Assembly (NCBI RefSeq): GCF_005116445.1
Contig: NZ_SWBQ01000002.1
Location: forward strand, 620,001-684,000
DNA: 64,000 nucleotides
Source of the DNA: Pedobacter frigoris
GTDB lineage: Bacteria; Bacteroidota; Bacteroidia; Sphingobacteriales; Sphingobacteriaceae
Direction of reading: 5' to 3'
Shown: positions 17,766-26,915 of the stretch, piece by piece
How the letters are laid out: each line of letters starts with the position of its first letter
How positions within the stretch are numbered: position 1 is the first letter of the stretch
The notes under the pieces: model-generated
The model's database searches: none
The model's input: the letters and a program-made list of their open reading frames with translations, nothing else
What the model was told of the DNA's origin: nothing
Made by a program: the position numbers and the translations under genes

Positions 17766-18149
17766 TCAGGAAGAGCCAGGAGCATATAGGAGCCACCTCA
17801 CATCAAAAGCATCAGTTAATTCAATGAGTTTTTGATCGTCATCACCTACAGAAAAATTATCTTTATGAAATTTCAGCTTTTTAATAAGCACTTTTCTGTC
17901 ATTGGTATTCTTGCAGCGCAAAAAAATAGACATGTAATTCCCGACCTTTCTTCCTTCATTGTGCACCAGGTCGGAACCATAAATGATTACCCTGTCTGAA
18001 ACCAGTGATCCGCTAACCACAGGTACTTCAGTATAACCATCTACTTCTTTTTCAAAAGTTTCAAATTGTAATAGGCCCCCAAAACAACTTTGGTAAAAGC
18101 TGAGGGCCTTTTTACAATTTCCCGAGAATGTTATAAAAACCGCGACCAC
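17766..18149 (-). CDS. VOC-family (PhnB-like) protein
   Basis: 127 residues of the vicinal oxygen chelate fold. The N-terminal pattern FITFSGNCKKALSFYQSCFGGLL matches PhnB-like proteins, and the tail LTDAFDVRWLLYAP matches their D-x-F-G-V-x-W ending. Metal-ligand residues are not obvious, as in many PhnB-like members. Substrate unknown. The start is a GTG at 18149, seven bases after the DoxX-like gene stop; an overlapping ATG at 18163 is in another frame that closes at once. Probably co-transcribed with the DoxX-like gene. Confidence 0.75.
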   Translation of the reverse strand: MVAVFITFSGNCKKALSFYQSCFGGLLQFETFEKEVDGYTEVPVVSGSLVSDRVIIYGSDLVHNEGRKVGNYMSIFLRCKNTNDRKVLIKKLKFHKDNFSVGDDDQKLIELTDAFDVRWLLYAPGSS

Positions 18150-18155
18150 AATATT

Positions 18156-18530
18156 TTAACCATTATGCTGAATCTTTTTGCTATACACATAAGAAACAGC
18201 AAGGATACCTAAGACCACCAGAGGCATGACCATATACCCGATATTTTTATCAACACAGGCATGGCTGATGAAAGCAAAGATCAAACTAAATGTGAGTCCT
18301 GCATAGGCCCATTCTTTTAGCCTGGTTGGTGTTTTAGGGTAAGAAATAGCAAAAACCCCGAGAACTTTACAGATGATCAGCGCGTAGGCAAAATAATCGG
18401 GATATCCCAAGGGTTTTGTACCCATATTCACATATTCTGGTGCAAACAGCATAGTACCAAGTGGCATTATTCCTTCCCAAAGTAGTATGATACCAGTTGC
18501 CACCCAAAAAATTACTTTATTCTTTTTCAT
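18156..18530 (-). CDS. DoxX-like membrane protein
   Basis: 124 residues with four membrane helices (about 8-28, 46-66, 72-94 and 98-117). Features of the DoxX-like family: WEGIMPLGTMLF after helix 1 and YFAYALIICKVLGVFAIS with the partly buried Lys. Specific function unknown. Small DoxX-like genes are often paired with VOC genes, as here. Divergent from the GlxA-type regulator, which may control it. Confidence 0.75.
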   Translation of the reverse strand: MKKNKVIFWVATGIILLWEGIMPLGTMLFAPEYVNMGTKPLGYPDYFAYALIICKVLGVFAISYPKTPTRLKEWAYAGLTFSLIFAFISHACVDKNIGYMVMPLVVLGILAVSYVYSKKIQHNG

Positions 18531-18561
18531 ATGTATAAAATTTGTTTATTTAGTTATTATC

Positions 18562-18569
18562 CAAAGATA
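18562..18569 (-). promoter_or_regulatory. Promoter -7 element TATCTTTG for the DoxX-VOC pair
   Basis: Exact TAnnTTTG match on the minus strand, ending 31 bases before the DoxX-like ATG. No convincing -33 TTG at the usual distance. It lies in the 142-base region shared with the divergent regulator gene. Confidence 0.4.
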
Positions 18570-18672
18570 CGCCAGGACATAAAATCGGGTATGTTGTGAA
18601 CACGACAAATTAGAGGTGAATTATGACAATAAGTATTTTCGTAGCTTAGTATTGTAAATCTTATAGTTTGAT

Positions 18673-19650
18673 ATGCGAATTTCAGTATTTGTGCCCCAAC
18701 ACGGGGTAATTGAAGCAGTGACGCCTCCGTTTAGAAGCTTTCATACTGCCAATGATTTTTTAACTGCATTTGGTAAAAAGCCAATTTTTGAGGTAGAATA
18801 TGTGGGGCTGAATGAGTATGTGCCGGCCAACAATGGGGAGTATACCATCAAAACAGATAGGTTGCTTAAAGACGTTACTGAAACAGATTTATTGATTATA
18901 CCTCCTACATTTGGCGACACCACAAAAGGAATACTGGCCAATGCAGCAGCGATACCTTATTTTAAAAAGCTATATCAAAATGGTTCAAGCCTTGCGAGCT
19001 TATGCATCGGAGCTTTTCTTTTAGCGGAGACAGGCCTGCTAAACGGTAAAAAATGCTCTACCCATTGGGCTCATATCAGCGATTTCAGGGAAAGATATCC
19101 GGAGGTGGAAGTAGAAGATGGGGCTATAATAACAGAACACGATAATATTTACAGTAGCGGAGGAGCAAGTAGTCTATGGAATTTGGTATTGTATCTGATT
19201 GAAAAATTTGCCGATAGAGAGACCGCTGTAATGATTTCAAAATATTTTGCATTAGACATCGGAAGAGATAGCCAGTCCCAATTCGCGATGTTTAAAGGGC
19301 AAAGAAACCACGGCGATGAGGAAATTCAAAAAGTACAGGATCATATTGAAAAGCACTATGAAGATAAAATAACGGTAGATAAACTCGCAAATCTAATTAA
19401 TACAAGCCGTAGAACATTTGAAAGAAGATTTAAAGATGCCACCAACAATACATCCATAGAATATATACAAAGAGTAAGAATAGAAGCCGCCAAAAAATAT
19501 TTTGAGGCATCACGGAAGAATGTATCAGAAATAATGTTTGACGTAGGCTATACGGATACAAAAACATTTAGGGATACCTTTAAAAAGATAACGGGGCTTA
19601 CTCCAATTGAGTATAGAAATAGATTCGCTAGGGTATCATACGAGATTTAA
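18673..19650 (+). CDS. GlxA-family transcriptional regulator (DJ-1/PfpI + AraC)
   Basis: 325 residues. The N-terminal DJ-1/PfpI-like domain (about 1-185) has Cys111 in ASLCIGAFLLAETGLLNGKK at the nucleophile-elbow position. A C-terminal AraC-type DNA-binding domain (about 218-318) has two helix-turn-helix units (VDKLANLINTSRRTFERRF and VSEIMFDVGYTDTKTFRDTFKK). Such proteins sense a small metabolite and control adjacent genes. It is divergent from the DoxX-VOC pair and is the likely regulator of it. A strong terminator follows directly. Confidence 0.9.
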   Translation: MRISVFVPQHGVIEAVTPPFRSFHTANDFLTAFGKKPIFEVEYVGLNEYVPANNGEYTIKTDRLLKDVTETDLLIIPPTFGDTTKGILANAAAIPYFKKLYQNGSSLASLCIGAFLLAETGLLNGKKCSTHWAHISDFRERYPEVEVEDGAIITEHDNIYSSGGASSLWNLVLYLIEKFADRETAVMISKYFALDIGRDSQSQFAMFKGQRNHGDEEIQKVQDHIEKHYEDKITVDKLANLINTSRRTFERRFKDATNNTSIEYIQRVRIEAAKKYFEASRKNVSEIMFDVGYTDTKTFRDTFKKITGLTPIEYRNRFARVSYEI

Positions 19651-19681
19651 AAAGCCCCTATCGTTAAATAATAGGGGCTTT
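19651..19681 (+). terminator. Rho-independent terminator after the GlxA-type gene
   Basis: Perfect 11-bp stem (AAAGCCCCTAT with ATAGGGGCTTT) and a 9-base loop, starting right after the stop codon. The stem ends in TTT, so it could also stop minus-strand transcription. Confidence 0.85.
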
Positions 19682-19799
19682 CTAAGATTCTTATTCAGGA
19701 TGCATTAACATATTTAAAATATCTAACATAGTCTCCTATGGTAGCCGAGTTGATGATTAATTGCTCTCGCATAAATTGTAAACTTAGGGGTTGAGAAAG

Positions 19800-20942
19800 T
19801 TAATTTAATGAGGCTTGAAAGTGCTTATCGCTTTTATTAACCAGTTCGGCTTTTTTTATCCCCCAACCGGCATATTGCTTTGCTTTTTGTTTATCATTTT
19901 GTGCCGACATAATTCTCGTGGCAGTACCTAATAATTCATAACTTGAGCTCTCTCTAACTACCTTTTTCATCCATTCTGCATATAACTTTTTTTCTTCTTC
20001 ATCTACAGTAGGTAATGAAAGATAAAAAGCCATATAACGAACTTTGTTGTCATCATCGTTGTAGTTCTCAGCAGCATATTTAAAAAAGGTTTTGTGATCT
20101 TTTAACTGCTTGTAGTAGTACTCTTCAGCAATATCAAGCTTCGCATATGGCCAGTCTTCTTTAGAAAACAATGGCTTAACTTCTGCAAGGAAAGCCGCAA
20201 ACTTTACATCGTCACGTTCCGGTACGCTGGTTTTTAGCTTAGCCGCCATTGTTGCAATACGTTTGCCCCAAACCATATCTTTACCATACATCTTTTCCAG
20301 AGGATAATAGTTTGTCAACAAATATTCAGACAACTCCGGACTTACTGACCTGTTGAATAAAAATGGCACAGCATAGCGCTCTTCTGTAATTTTATTTCCT
20401 TTTAAATAGTTTACCAGATCCTGTGCAGTGTAAGCCTTACGTTCTTTGAAAGCCGCAATATAAAAATCCGGATATTCTACCTTCATTGAAGCGCTAAAGC
20501 CTTTCAACGTCTCTCCTTTTTTTGATTTAGCGATCGCCTCCTTTAAAAGGGTTTGAAATTTATCAGCTTCCTGATAACCGGAAAACTTTGATACCAGTTC
20601 GGCATTACTGTTCAATAAAAGAAATGTAGGGAACCCTGTAACAGCATATTTTACCTGAAGTTGTTTTCCCAGGTCTTCCTTTAGGAAATCTATTTTCACA
20701 CTAATGAAGTTATCCTGCATTAATTTCATTACCTGTGGCATAGGAAATACTTCATCATCCATTTGCTTGCAGGGGTGACAGCCAACAAAGTAGCTATCCA
20801 CGAATATCATCTTTTTCTCTTTCTTCGCCGTGGCAACCAGACTGTCCCAATCGGTAACTGACGATATAAATTGTCCTTCCTGCGCATTTGCAGTCAGCAC
20901 AAATAGGAGCATCAGGCTCAAATAAATTTTTAATGCTTTCAT
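19800..20942 (-). CDS. Periplasmic thioredoxin-fold protein
   Basis: 380 residues: signal peptide ending TANAQE, then a thioredoxin fold with C55-H-P-C58 (the VGCHPCKQMDDEVF pattern of thioredoxin_7/DsbD-gamma-like domains) and the cis-Pro motif VTGFPTFLLL. The following 240 residues are helical with no recognised domain. Probably a periplasmic thiol-disulfide reductase or a chaperone. Its ATG overlaps the stop of the aspartic protease gene (ATGA), so the two are translationally coupled; it is the last gene of this transcription unit. Confidence 0.85.
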   Translation of the reverse strand: MKALKIYLSLMLLFVLTANAQEGQFISSVTDWDSLVATAKKEKKMIFVDSYFVGCHPCKQMDDEVFPMPQVMKLMQDNFISVKIDFLKEDLGKQLQVKYAVTGFPTFLLLNSNAELVSKFSGYQEADKFQTLLKEAIAKSKKGETLKGFSASMKVEYPDFYIAAFKERKAYTAQDLVNYLKGNKITEERYAVPFLFNRSVSPELSEYLLTNYYPLEKMYGKDMVWGKRIATMAAKLKTSVPERDDVKFAAFLAEVKPLFSKEDWPYAKLDIAEEYYYKQLKDHKTFFKYAAENYNDDDNKVRYMAFYLSLPTVDEEEKKLYAEWMKKVVRESSSYELLGTATRIMSAQNDKQKAKQYAGWGIKKAELVNKSDKHFQASLN

Positions 20943-21859
20943 TTTTTGTTCTTTTTATTAGGAATAATATAGATTTCTTTCTTTTGCATGTTGATCGTGA
21001 AATTGTAATTGCTGATCAGTCCAACGCCGATAGAGCCGTCAAAACCCGGGTTCCAACTTTCACTTTGTCCGCCTCCGGCCATCAGCGTAACCGACATGTC
21101 TTTAATGGGCTGCATTCCTGCAAAGGAAAAAGCAGCAGCTTTTCCTGCAAATGTTGGCGTACTCATGCCCATGCTCGTTGTACTTCCATGGCTATCGGCT
21201 TTAAAACCGCTAACCAGCAATTTATGCTGCTTCACAAATGGCCTGAAACAGATCAGATTGTAGGCCGCGCCTGTATCAAAAACAAAATTACCAGTATGAG
21301 GCTGATCCATCGTGATACTCAATGTTCCGGGAATGATAAACAATCCCGATGGGATGCTAAACGGAATTGCGGTACCACCTTTTTCTTCAAGATCACCGAA
21401 ATTGTAAAGGATCATTTCTTTACCGTCGTAATCTACTTTAACTATGTAGTGCCGAGCCAAGGTGTTGCCGATAATGCCGTCTGTGCCCTCTTTGTGCATC
21501 TCTTTAAATATGGCAATGCTCTGGTTTTTAAAATCAAAGCTACCCATATGTACCGTGTTGCCGGTCGAAACGGAAATATCCATAGAGCCACCAACTACGG
21601 ATGCCTTCTGTGTACGGGCTACTTTCAAACCAATAGAGTCAGCCAGTGGCTGACCTACTGCCATCCCATCTGCTCCTGTATCAAACAATAGTCTTAACGG
21701 ACGTGGAAAATCATTTAATTTGACAGTGAGAATGATTGTTCCATTGTGATTTTCAAAAGGAATTCTGGCCACCTCTTTTGCCTGCTGTGCATATGAAAAT
21801 GACTGAGTGATTAAGATCAGTAAAAAAGTCAATGCCGCCGAGCTATATTTTAATTTCAT
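20939..21859 (-). CDS. Secreted bilobed retropepsin-like aspartic protease
   Basis: 306 residues with a signal peptide ending SFSYAQQ. Two active-site motifs are visible: D60-T-G in LLFDTGADGMAV and D195-T-G in FVFDTGAAYNL, each at the end of a similar beta-rich half, as expected for a two-lobed pepsin/retropepsin-like fold. Both catalytic Asp are present, so it is likely active in the periplasm. It is coupled by a 4-base overlap to the downstream thioredoxin and follows a TlpA-type gene by 37 bases. Substrate unknown. Confidence 0.85.
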   Translation of the reverse strand: MKLKYSSAALTFLLILITQSFSYAQQAKEVARIPFENHNGTIILTVKLNDFPRPLRLLFDTGADGMAVGQPLADSIGLKVARTQKASVVGGSMDISVSTGNTVHMGSFDFKNQSIAIFKEMHKEGTDGIIGNTLARHYIVKVDYDGKEMILYNFGDLEEKGGTAIPFSIPSGLFIIPGTLSITMDQPHTGNFVFDTGAAYNLICFRPFVKQHKLLVSGFKADSHGSTTSMGMSTPTFAGKAAAFSFAGMQPIKDMSVTLMAGGGQSESWNPGFDGSIGVGLISNYNFTINMQKKEIYIIPNKKNKK

Positions 21860-21896
21860 CAGTATTTATTTTTATAAGTTTTATTTAAGACGCTGA

Positions 21897-23045
21897 TTAA
21901 AAGCCGTAGATTTTTTCCAAAGCTTTGTCTATATCGTCCGTAGCACTTGCTGTAACACGTAAAATGATTTTACCCTCCGCATCCACAAGTATTTTTGTCG
22001 GAAAGGCATTAACGTGATAGGTTTTTACGATATCCTGCTTTTCTATTCCGTCCTGGTTTAGGATGTGCACCCAGGTAATCTGGTCATCCTGAATCGCCTT
22101 TAACCAGCTCGCTTTACTGTCATCAAGTGTCTTGCCTCTTTCCTGTGCAACTGCTACGATCTCGAAACCTTTACCTTTATATTTTTTGTAAAGTTCTTTC
22201 AAATGAGGGTGGCTTGCCCTGCAGGGACCGCACCAGCTACCCCAGAAATCTAAAAGATAAGTTTTGCCTTTTAACAGCGCGGGGCTAACTTTATTGCCAT
22301 CTTTATCTGTCCGTTCGAAGGCAAATACAGCAGTACCTGCTAAAGTCGGAGCGAGTTTCTCAACTGTTTTCTGGATACTTTTTCCCGCTTCAGTGTTTTT
22401 GTAGGTCGGGGCTAATGCATTCCAGGCTGCAACATAATTATCAGCACTATATAAATTGGTCATACGGCTCAGCAGAAATACTGAGGTAAAATTATTTGGA
22501 TGAGTTTTTACTAACTCTTTTTGTCTGACGTATACCGCCTGGGAAGTTTCTCTGATCTCCTGATGCAATGCCAAAGAATCTTTAGCTGATAGTTTTTTTC
22601 CCAGCATATTTAAGAGTTCCTGGTACCTGACTTCAGATTTAGCGGATTGTTGTTTCAATTGATCATAGAGGTTATTCTCTTCGTCCCCTTTGATCCGCAT
22701 CGTAGGGACGCTATTCGCATCACCTGTTATGGATAAATTTTTATTCCATACAAAGAAGTTAAAGGGAGCCATAGGCATCTGAGGCTTAGCAGAAGGATCT
22801 CTTGGCCATGCTACCGACAATCTTGCTCCGGCAGGTATGGTTTGTGCTTTTACTTTTCCGGAAAATTTATCATTTATACTCTGAAGAGAGGTGTATTGTG
22901 TTTTGCCATTCTCGTCGACATACGAAATGCCGATTTTATTATTATTCAGTCCTTTTAACTGACCGGAGATCGTGATACTGTCGGTCTGCGATTTTGCCAT
23001 TGTCACAGACAATAGCAGGGGGATACATGCGAAAATTGCTCTCAT
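21897..23045 (-). CDS. TlpA-family thiol-disulfide oxidoreductase with DUF4369-like N-terminus
   Basis: 382 residues. Signal peptide (to about 19), a beta-rich DUF4369-like domain (about 22-120), a helical linker, and a C-terminal TlpA/AhpC-TSA-type thioredoxin domain with C272-G-P-C275 in FWGSWCGPCRASHPHL and the cis-Pro motif NAFPTKILVD. Periplasmic redox protein. It begins a three-gene run (TlpA, aspartic protease, thioredoxin) just after the terminator of the previous TlpA gene. Confidence 0.9.
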   Translation of the reverse strand: MRAIFACIPLLLSVTMAKSQTDSITISGQLKGLNNNKIGISYVDENGKTQYTSLQSINDKFSGKVKAQTIPAGARLSVAWPRDPSAKPQMPMAPFNFFVWNKNLSITGDANSVPTMRIKGDEENNLYDQLKQQSAKSEVRYQELLNMLGKKLSAKDSLALHQEIRETSQAVYVRQKELVKTHPNNFTSVFLLSRMTNLYSADNYVAAWNALAPTYKNTEAGKSIQKTVEKLAPTLAGTAVFAFERTDKDGNKVSPALLKGKTYLLDFWGSWCGPCRASHPHLKELYKKYKGKGFEIVAVAQERGKTLDDSKASWLKAIQDDQITWVHILNQDGIEKQDIVKTYHVNAFPTKILVDAEGKIILRVTASATDDIDKALEKIYGF

Positions 23046-23069
23046 TGTGCTGTAAAAATATAGAGATGT

Positions 23070-23096
23070 AAAAAAGGACTGGCGATTGCCAGTCCT
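23070..23096 (-). terminator. Rho-independent terminator after the 23.1-24.5 kb TlpA gene
   Basis: Perfect 9-bp stem AGGACTGGC/GCCAGTCCT with a GATT loop; on the minus strand it is followed by a run of Ts (As at 23070-23075). Strong. It lies 13 bases after the TlpA stop and separates it from the next TlpA gene. Confidence 0.9.
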
Positions 23097-23108
23097 GTAT
23101 TTTATGAT

Positions 23109-24497
23109 TTACTTAGCTGCTAGTGTTTTTTCTAACAATTCTTTAAGTGCCGGATTCGATGGTCTTGGAGAATCAACCGTAACGATTTTTCCTTGTTTGT
23201 CAAAAACCAGGAAACGCGGGATAGTATTTACTTTATAGTATTGTGAAAACTCATTTCCAGGACCACCAGCAAATAATTGTGTACCACCCAGGTTTTCATC
23301 TTTAATCATCTTCAACCACTTTGCTTTGTCAGCAGGTGCGTCAGTAGATAAGCTAATGATTTCAACATCTTTTCCTTTCATTTCCTCTTCCAGTTTTTTT
23401 AGATGAGGGATTTCTGCTTTGCAGGGACCACACCAAGTAGCCCAAACGTCTACTAAAACAACTTTTCCTTTCAATGAAGCCATGCTAACCGTCTTACCAT
23501 CTTTATCAGGATAAGAGAATGCATAGGCATTATCTCCTGGCTTAAGGGTCAACAGAGGAGTCAGGATATCCAGGTTTTTCTTTTTCTGACTTGCGGTAAC
23601 TACATATTTTCCGAAAGCATCATTCAAATCTTTGTAATCATTATAGCTTTTTACTCCAGCTACTCTGTCCAGTAACACATCTGCTTTAAGGGTATCGTTG
23701 GGAATTAAAGCAAAAGTATTTTTTAAACCCTCTACACCCGGAAGGTATTTGATATTTTGTTGTCTCATATTAAGACCTACTAAACCAGACAAGGTTCTGC
23801 CACCCCATGGATAAGCATAGATACTTCCGGTATTTTTAGCAAAATCCTGAGCCTTAAGTGTTGCATAGTAAGGGCTATATTCTTCTGTTGAAGGGTGAGC
23901 TGAGCGCGGGGTATTGATAAAATTAGTAGCATAACTTGCAAGATCCCAAGCCATATACTGCTTCATATTTTTATCAAACTTAGCATTGCCTGTAGCTTTT
24001 CCAGTCAGGAAAGTTTTGGCTTTAGCTGTGATACTTTCCAAATCCGGGAAGAAATCAACAAAAGTACTCTGAACTTTCATAAAGTTAATTGCTTTATGCT
24101 CGATCGGATGAACAAGGTCATGCCATTGAGTCAAAACTATATTCTCCTTAGAATTTGTCTTCCCTGTAAGTACATAACTTGAATCCAGGATAGATACCGA
24201 CAACTTTTCTCCACCTTTAAAGTAGAATTTGTAATTATCGTTAGGACTGCCCACTGTACCGGTACCGATAACATATAGGCCTTCATATTCAGGATAAAAT
24301 ATAAATCCGAATTTACCTTTTTCTTCAGGTGTAGTGTTTGAAATTTCAACCGGTTTGCCTTCTACTACTTTAAATAGCTTTACAGGTGTAAGTCTTTTTT
24401 TAACCAATACGCCCGTTACCTCTACAGGCAACTGTGCAAAAATTGAAGTTGTTGTGAAGCTTAGTAATAAAGCTGCTCCAAATAGTTTTTTAATCAT
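23109..24497 (-). CDS. TlpA-family thiol-disulfide oxidoreductase
   Basis: 462 residues: signal peptide ending SIFAQLP, a beta-rich N-terminal domain (about 25-115, DUF4369-like), a helical middle, and a C-terminal thioredoxin domain with C356-G-P-C359 in VWATWCGPCKAEIPHL and the cis-Pro motif NTIPRFLVFD. It has its own terminator on each side, so it forms a single-gene unit between the SusCD operon and the other redox genes. Paralogous in architecture to the 21.9-23.0 kb gene. Confidence 0.9.
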   Translation of the reverse strand: MIKKLFGAALLLSFTTTSIFAQLPVEVTGVLVKKRLTPVKLFKVVEGKPVEISNTTPEEKGKFGFIFYPEYEGLYVIGTGTVGSPNDNYKFYFKGGEKLSVSILDSSYVLTGKTNSKENIVLTQWHDLVHPIEHKAINFMKVQSTFVDFFPDLESITAKAKTFLTGKATGNAKFDKNMKQYMAWDLASYATNFINTPRSAHPSTEEYSPYYATLKAQDFAKNTGSIYAYPWGGRTLSGLVGLNMRQQNIKYLPGVEGLKNTFALIPNDTLKADVLLDRVAGVKSYNDYKDLNDAFGKYVVTASQKKKNLDILTPLLTLKPGDNAYAFSYPDKDGKTVSMASLKGKVVLVDVWATWCGPCKAEIPHLKKLEEEMKGKDVEIISLSTDAPADKAKWLKMIKDENLGGTQLFAGGPGNEFSQYYKVNTIPRFLVFDKQGKIVTVDSPRPSNPALKELLEKTLAAK

Positions 24498-24530
24498 TGT
24501 TAGTTTATTTATGTGTGGTTATTAAGTTGG

Positions 24531-24574
24531 TAATAAAGCTATCCGAGTCAAATGAAACTCAGATAGCTTTATTA
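24531..24574 (-). terminator. Terminator of the SusCD operon
   Basis: 13-bp perfect outer stem (TAATAAAGCTATC/GATAGCTTTATTA) with an inner GAGT/ACTC pairing. It starts four bases after the PKD-like lipoprotein stop. The AT-rich flanks allow function on either strand, but context favours minus. Confidence 0.8.
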
Positions 24575-24577
24575 TGA

Positions 24578-26107
24578 TTAATAGGAATTACTATAGGTAT
24601 ATTCTGAAACAGAAGGCGCCATGTACATCACGTCCCTGACAATACCTGCACCCTCCAGGATGAATGCAGGGGTCACAGACAGATTTCCAGATGATTTGGT
24701 AAACATGCGCACTTTATAATTACTTCCGGATTTGGTGCCGACCATGACATAATTATAAGCATAACCAGCTTCGGTCGATTTTCTGTGACGAACAAAAGTA
24801 ACTTCTTCGCCGGCAGGAACAGTATATTGAAGCTGCTCGAATTTGTTGCTCAGATTTCTTGACCATATTTCGTTGCCAAGCACAAAATAGATCATGTTCT
24901 CATCGCCGTCTAATAATGCAAATCTGGTAGCATTGTAAATTTTGCTTGTGGTCAGCAAGGTATCATTGAGCATCTTAAATGCTGTTCTGTTTGGTGTTAC
25001 AGCCGATAAGATCTTAAGAGAGCTAACCGTTTTATCCTGAAACACCGCATAGCCTAAGCTGCTGGTCTTATAACCCATATACAGCATTTTCTTATTGTTG
25101 TTATTGGCTGGCATATCTGTCTCTTTCTTCCCGTCTTTATCCGGTGCGTCAGAAACGGATGTCATTACAGCACCTGTTGCTGTAGCAGCTATAAATGAGC
25201 TGCTGGTTTCATCGAAAAAGAATGGGTCTGCAAAAGAACTTGTCAGAAAATACTTTGAAAGACTGTAAGGTGTATTCAAGTCATTTTTAATCTTAGCCAC
25301 ACCAAATTGACCTGTATTGGCAGACATTGAATATATACTATGACATTGTCCGTTATTAACCAGATAAACTGCCGAAGAGCCAAGGAAAACCGAGCCTGGT
25401 GCTTTTACTGCAGGAGCCTGATAAAATAAGGAATTAAATCCTCTAAGCTCCTTCATTGTATTGATGTTTATAGCAGAGGCATCATTCTCCGTCGCTACAA
25501 TAAAAGCTCTCGTATTGCCCAATACTCCTGTAGCCATAGATTTATAACTAGAAAAGAAGTTCATGATCAGTCCTTTTCCCTGGAGTTTCTTTCCATTGAT
25601 CATACTGTACACATTTTCAATCTTTCCGTTTGGCGTAATAGCTGTAGGTGTAAGAAACAAGTCAAGATCAGCCTGCGTTCCATCATCTTTTGCAACATAC
25701 CACCCTCTGGTAAACTGGGTAACTACGTTAACGGTAGCAGTAAAATACTGCGTATACTGCGTGTTGGTATTCTTCACACGAAGTACCAACACCCATCCTT
25801 TTGCAGGTTGTTTAACAAGATAATCCAGTTTTTGGGTTCTGCCTATGGTATCTAACACCGGAGCTGAGCCCTGTACATTGGTTTCATAAATACCCCATAG
25901 GTATTCAAATTTAGCATTGGGATCCGTTGAAGTTGCCGTTGGTTCAATCACCAAGCGGTCCTTCTCAGATATCGGTGAGTACCCGGCTTCTAAGCCTGTA
26001 ACAGTTATCTTTTCATTTGGCGCATAGTCATAGTTACTCTTGTCTTTTGCACAAGAAAACATCAGTAGCGTCAGCCCAAGGGTCAAGGCACTATATATAT
26101 TTTTCAT
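24578..26107 (-). CDS. PKD-like family lipoprotein of the SusCD operon
   Basis: 509 residues; lipoprotein signal ending LMFSCAKDKS. After the anchor comes an immunoglobulin/PKD-like domain (about 30-130) and then a beta-rich remainder of possible propeller type. It resembles the PKD-like lipoproteins that accompany SusD and DUF4843 proteins in Bacteroidota. Likely a surface-exposed accessory binding protein of the SusCD complex. Fourth and last gene of the SusC-SusD-DUF4843-PKD set, before a strong terminator. Confidence 0.8.
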   Translation of the reverse strand: MKNIYSALTLGLTLLMFSCAKDKSNYDYAPNEKITVTGLEAGYSPISEKDRLVIEPTATSTDPNAKFEYLWGIYETNVQGSAPVLDTIGRTQKLDYLVKQPAKGWVLVLRVKNTNTQYTQYFTATVNVVTQFTRGWYVAKDDGTQADLDLFLTPTAITPNGKIENVYSMINGKKLQGKGLIMNFFSSYKSMATGVLGNTRAFIVATENDASAININTMKELRGFNSLFYQAPAVKAPGSVFLGSSAVYLVNNGQCHSIYSMSANTGQFGVAKIKNDLNTPYSLSKYFLTSSFADPFFFDETSSSFIAATATGAVMTSVSDAPDKDGKKETDMPANNNNKKMLYMGYKTSSLGYAVFQDKTVSSLKILSAVTPNRTAFKMLNDTLLTTSKIYNATRFALLDGDENMIYFVLGNEIWSRNLSNKFEQLQYTVPAGEEVTFVRHRKSTEAGYAYNYVMVGTKSGSNYKVRMFTKSSGNLSVTPAFILEGAGIVRDVMYMAPSVSEYTYSNSY

Positions 26108-26124
26108 CGCTTTTTTAGTTTTAA

Positions 26125-26898
26125 TTAAGGAAATACAACCATTTCTCCGTTCTCAGCCTTAAGCGGATTTCCAGGATGCGAATTATTATAATCGATCAGG
26201 GAAATTTTTAAGGTTCCGGTCCAGTACTGTAATAAGGCATAATCAGCCATTATACTGGTAATGAAATCCTGATCCCATTTTTCTCCCGTCGAATCAATCA
26301 TAAACTGATGTTTTGCAACACTGTATGCTCCAAAATAGTACTGAGTTGCACTGGCATTCCATGCTGCCGGCTGGCTCAACCTATCTGTAAACACGATCTT
26401 CCTCCAAAGGTTATTGATTTCACCCAATTGAAAATTACCATCAGCTACTGCCTTAAATTTCAACACAGGCGTTGAAGTTTTCAGACTGGCATCTCTTAAC
26501 AAAACGATGGGCACACGGGTATGAACAGTCCCACCCTTGATCACAAAATTTTTAGTCGCTTTAGGATCATTAAAAGCCACGTATTGTGTTCCTGAAATAG
26601 CGTTCGTCGCACCCGCTACCTGCTCTTGTTCAAGAGTAAATGTCCTGTCTGTTTTTGAAACCCCACCGATGGCATAGATATCAAAGAAAACAGTATCCTG
26701 AGTTACACTTGCATCTTCATAAAAGAAGGTATAAGGCTTAAGTGTGTCTGCGAGATTATAAGATGTTATATAGATTCGTGAATTTTCAGGACCAAACTGG
26801 ATCCTTGCTACATCATCATACAAATAATATTGGTCTTTTTTACATGAAGCAAAGGCCAGTACAACCATTGCAACAATCACATATTTTAATGCTTTCAT
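26125..26898 (-). CDS. DUF4843 lipoprotein of the SusCD operon
   Basis: 257 residues with a lipoprotein signal (LAFASCKKDQYYLYDD). The order of short beta-rich blocks, with RIQFGP, the SVTQDTVFFDIYAIG region and WNNL-type helical segments toward the C-terminus, fits DUF4843 proteins. These are found with SusD and PKD-like lipoproteins, exactly as here. Function unknown; presumed surface accessory of the transporter. Gaps to neighbours are 17 bases each. Confidence 0.8.
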   Translation of the reverse strand: MKALKYVIVAMVVLAFASCKKDQYYLYDDVARIQFGPENSRIYITSYNLADTLKPYTFFYEDASVTQDTVFFDIYAIGGVSKTDRTFTLEQEQVAGATNAISGTQYVAFNDPKATKNFVIKGGTVHTRVPIVLLRDASLKTSTPVLKFKAVADGNFQLGEINNLWRKIVFTDRLSQPAAWNASATQYYFGAYSVAKHQFMIDSTGEKWDQDFITSIMADYALLQYWTGTLKISLIDYNNSHPGNPLKAENGEMVVFP

Positions 26899-26915
26899 CT
26901 CTTTATAATTTAATA

